A stretch of 64,000 nt of DNA, from positions 2,418,001-2,482,000 of the forward strand of contig OZ244119.1 in NCBI GenBank assembly GCA_965215755.1, given 5' to 3'. Source of the DNA: Tectiglobus sp965215755. GTDB taxonomy: Bacteria > Pseudomonadota > Alphaproteobacteria > Rhizobiales > Hyphomicrobiaceae. Both the position numbers and the translations under genes were made by a program. The notes under the pieces were generated by a model. It saw only the letters and a program-made list of their open reading frames with translations. It searched no databases and was not told where the DNA came from. This document shows, in pieces, positions 63,482 through 64,000 of the stretch. Within the stretch, counting starts at the first letter, position 1; every line of letters begins with the position of its first letter.

Positions 63482-64000
63482 ATGACGGGATTGATGCAGG
63501 ACCCGGTTGGATACATGGAGCGGACGCGCAAGTATTACCGCGCGCTGGGTTACGACCAAGACTATGTCTGGTCACACTATGATGACGTGCCGTTCGCGCG
63601 ACTTGGTAAGCCTTTATCGCAGTGCCGTATCGGGTTGGTTACGACTGCGAGCCCGGCCGAAGGACCTCGCCTTAATGATCAAGGCCGCAAGCAGGTTTGG
63701 TCAGGGGCAACAATGCCGGCTCCGGAGAGGCTCGTAACAATGAATGTGGCCTGGGACAAAGAGTCGACGCACACGCGTGATCGAGAATCTTTCCTGCCCA
63801 TCGAAAGCTTGGAAGCATTGGAGCGTGATGGTTTCGTCGGCGGTGTTGCAGAACGCTTTCATGGTGTTCCGACGGAGTACAGCCAATCCAAAACTATTCA
63901 GCGTGACGCACCTGACGTTCTCGATCGCCTGAAAGAGGATGGAGCTGACGCGGTGATCCTGACACCGTTATGACCTGTGTGCCACCAAACCGTGAGTTTG
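63482..64000 (+). CDS. GrdB-like selenoprotein candidate, 3' end outside window
   Basis: A protein of the glycine/sarcosine/betaine reductase selenoprotein B-like family. The frame runs from ATG 63482 (AGGG upstream) through FLPIESLEALERDGFVGG, VPTEYSQSKTIQRDAPDVL and KEDGADAVILTPL to a TGA at 63971-63973. It then continues in frame as PVCHQTVSL to the last base. In my memory relatives read CPVCHQT in this place, with Cys replacing selenocysteine. I therefore read TGA as Sec164 within a U-x-x-C motif (Cys167). The protein would otherwise end one residue before its redox centre. The bacterial SECIS hairpin would lie downstream of the TGA and is cut by the window edge. An ATG four codons later is an alternative start. 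Whether the organism has selA/selB/selC/selD cannot be seen here. Confidence 0.75.
63971..63973 (+). other. Putative in-frame UGA selenocysteine codon
   Basis: TGA in frame with the GrdB-like gene, preceded by LTPL and followed by PVCHQTVSL. It forms U-P-V-C, a redox motif in which selenocysteine replaces the first Cys. The 27 bases after it have no stop in this frame. Confidence 0.7.

Overview
The window is a gene-dense piece of what looks like an alphaproteobacterial chromosome. Estimated by eye, GC is in the mid-to-upper 50s percent. No rRNA, tRNA, phage, insertion sequence or CRISPR was seen. The taxonomic call is an inference from several families that cluster in Alphaproteobacteria (DUF3305/DUF3306, DUF4174, DUF2852, the glyQ - small membrane protein - glyS order) and from a type-A RNase P RNA. 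The many CoA-transferase, VOC, GMC, SDR, glutathione S-transferase and ring-hydroxylating dioxygenase genes suggest a free-living, probably aquatic heterotroph. I would not go below class level.

Layout. 1-3.7 kb (minus): an IlvD/Edd dehydratase cut by the window edge, a ThDP enzyme and an SMP-30 lactonase, which could act together on sugar acids. 4-6.8 kb (plus): bioB, an acyl-CoA carboxyltransferase and a 71-residue biotin carrier. 7-9.1 kb (minus): gamma-glutamyltransferase and a membrane protein. 9.1-12.7 kb: a large polyferredoxin divergent from a DUF3305-DUF3306 pair, a module normally seen with formate dehydrogenase, with a palindromic operator-like site between them. 12.8-16.5 kb: TPR, DUF3144 and DUF4174 proteins, and a VOC/CoA-transferase pair. 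16.6-24.8 kb: a phosphodiesterase, two secreted proteins (a HELAH metallopeptidase candidate and a DUF1906 protein), GMC oxidoreductase, a HugZ-like protein, GST and a PLP ammonia-lyase.

24.9-34.6 kb is a housekeeping core: TPR protein, ispE, polyprenyl diphosphate synthase, DUF2007, a TrmN6-like methyltransferase, an SppA-like peptidase and glyQ-x-glyS. 34.7-41.3 kb: NIPSNAP, LysR, a SnoaL-like protein, a coiled-coil protein, rnpB (minus), a homocysteine methyltransferase-like protein, a YHS protein, an amidase and a TerB-DnaJ protein. 41.6-43.9 kb holds two adjacent exported proteins with very Arg-rich tails. 44.3-47.9 kb is a full-length 5-oxoprolinase. 48-57.3 kb: small membrane proteins, DUF2852, a 3-hydroxyisobutyrate dehydrogenase-like protein, a DUF922 protease, SDRs, a deacetylase-fold protein, YtoQ, VWA, SRPBCC and VOC proteins. 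57.3-58.0 kb has no convincing gene but several strong stem-loops.

58-64 kb: a PGRP-like amidase, ring-hydroxylating dioxygenase alpha and beta subunits with a tiny Cys-rich ORF coupled to the beta stop, two small unknown proteins, a GNAT-nitrilase fusion, and at the right edge a GrdB-like protein. That last frame meets a TGA exactly where relatives have the first Cys of a CPVCHQT motif, and it continues as PVCHQTVSL to the window end. I read it as a selenocysteine codon. It is the most interesting single observation in the window.
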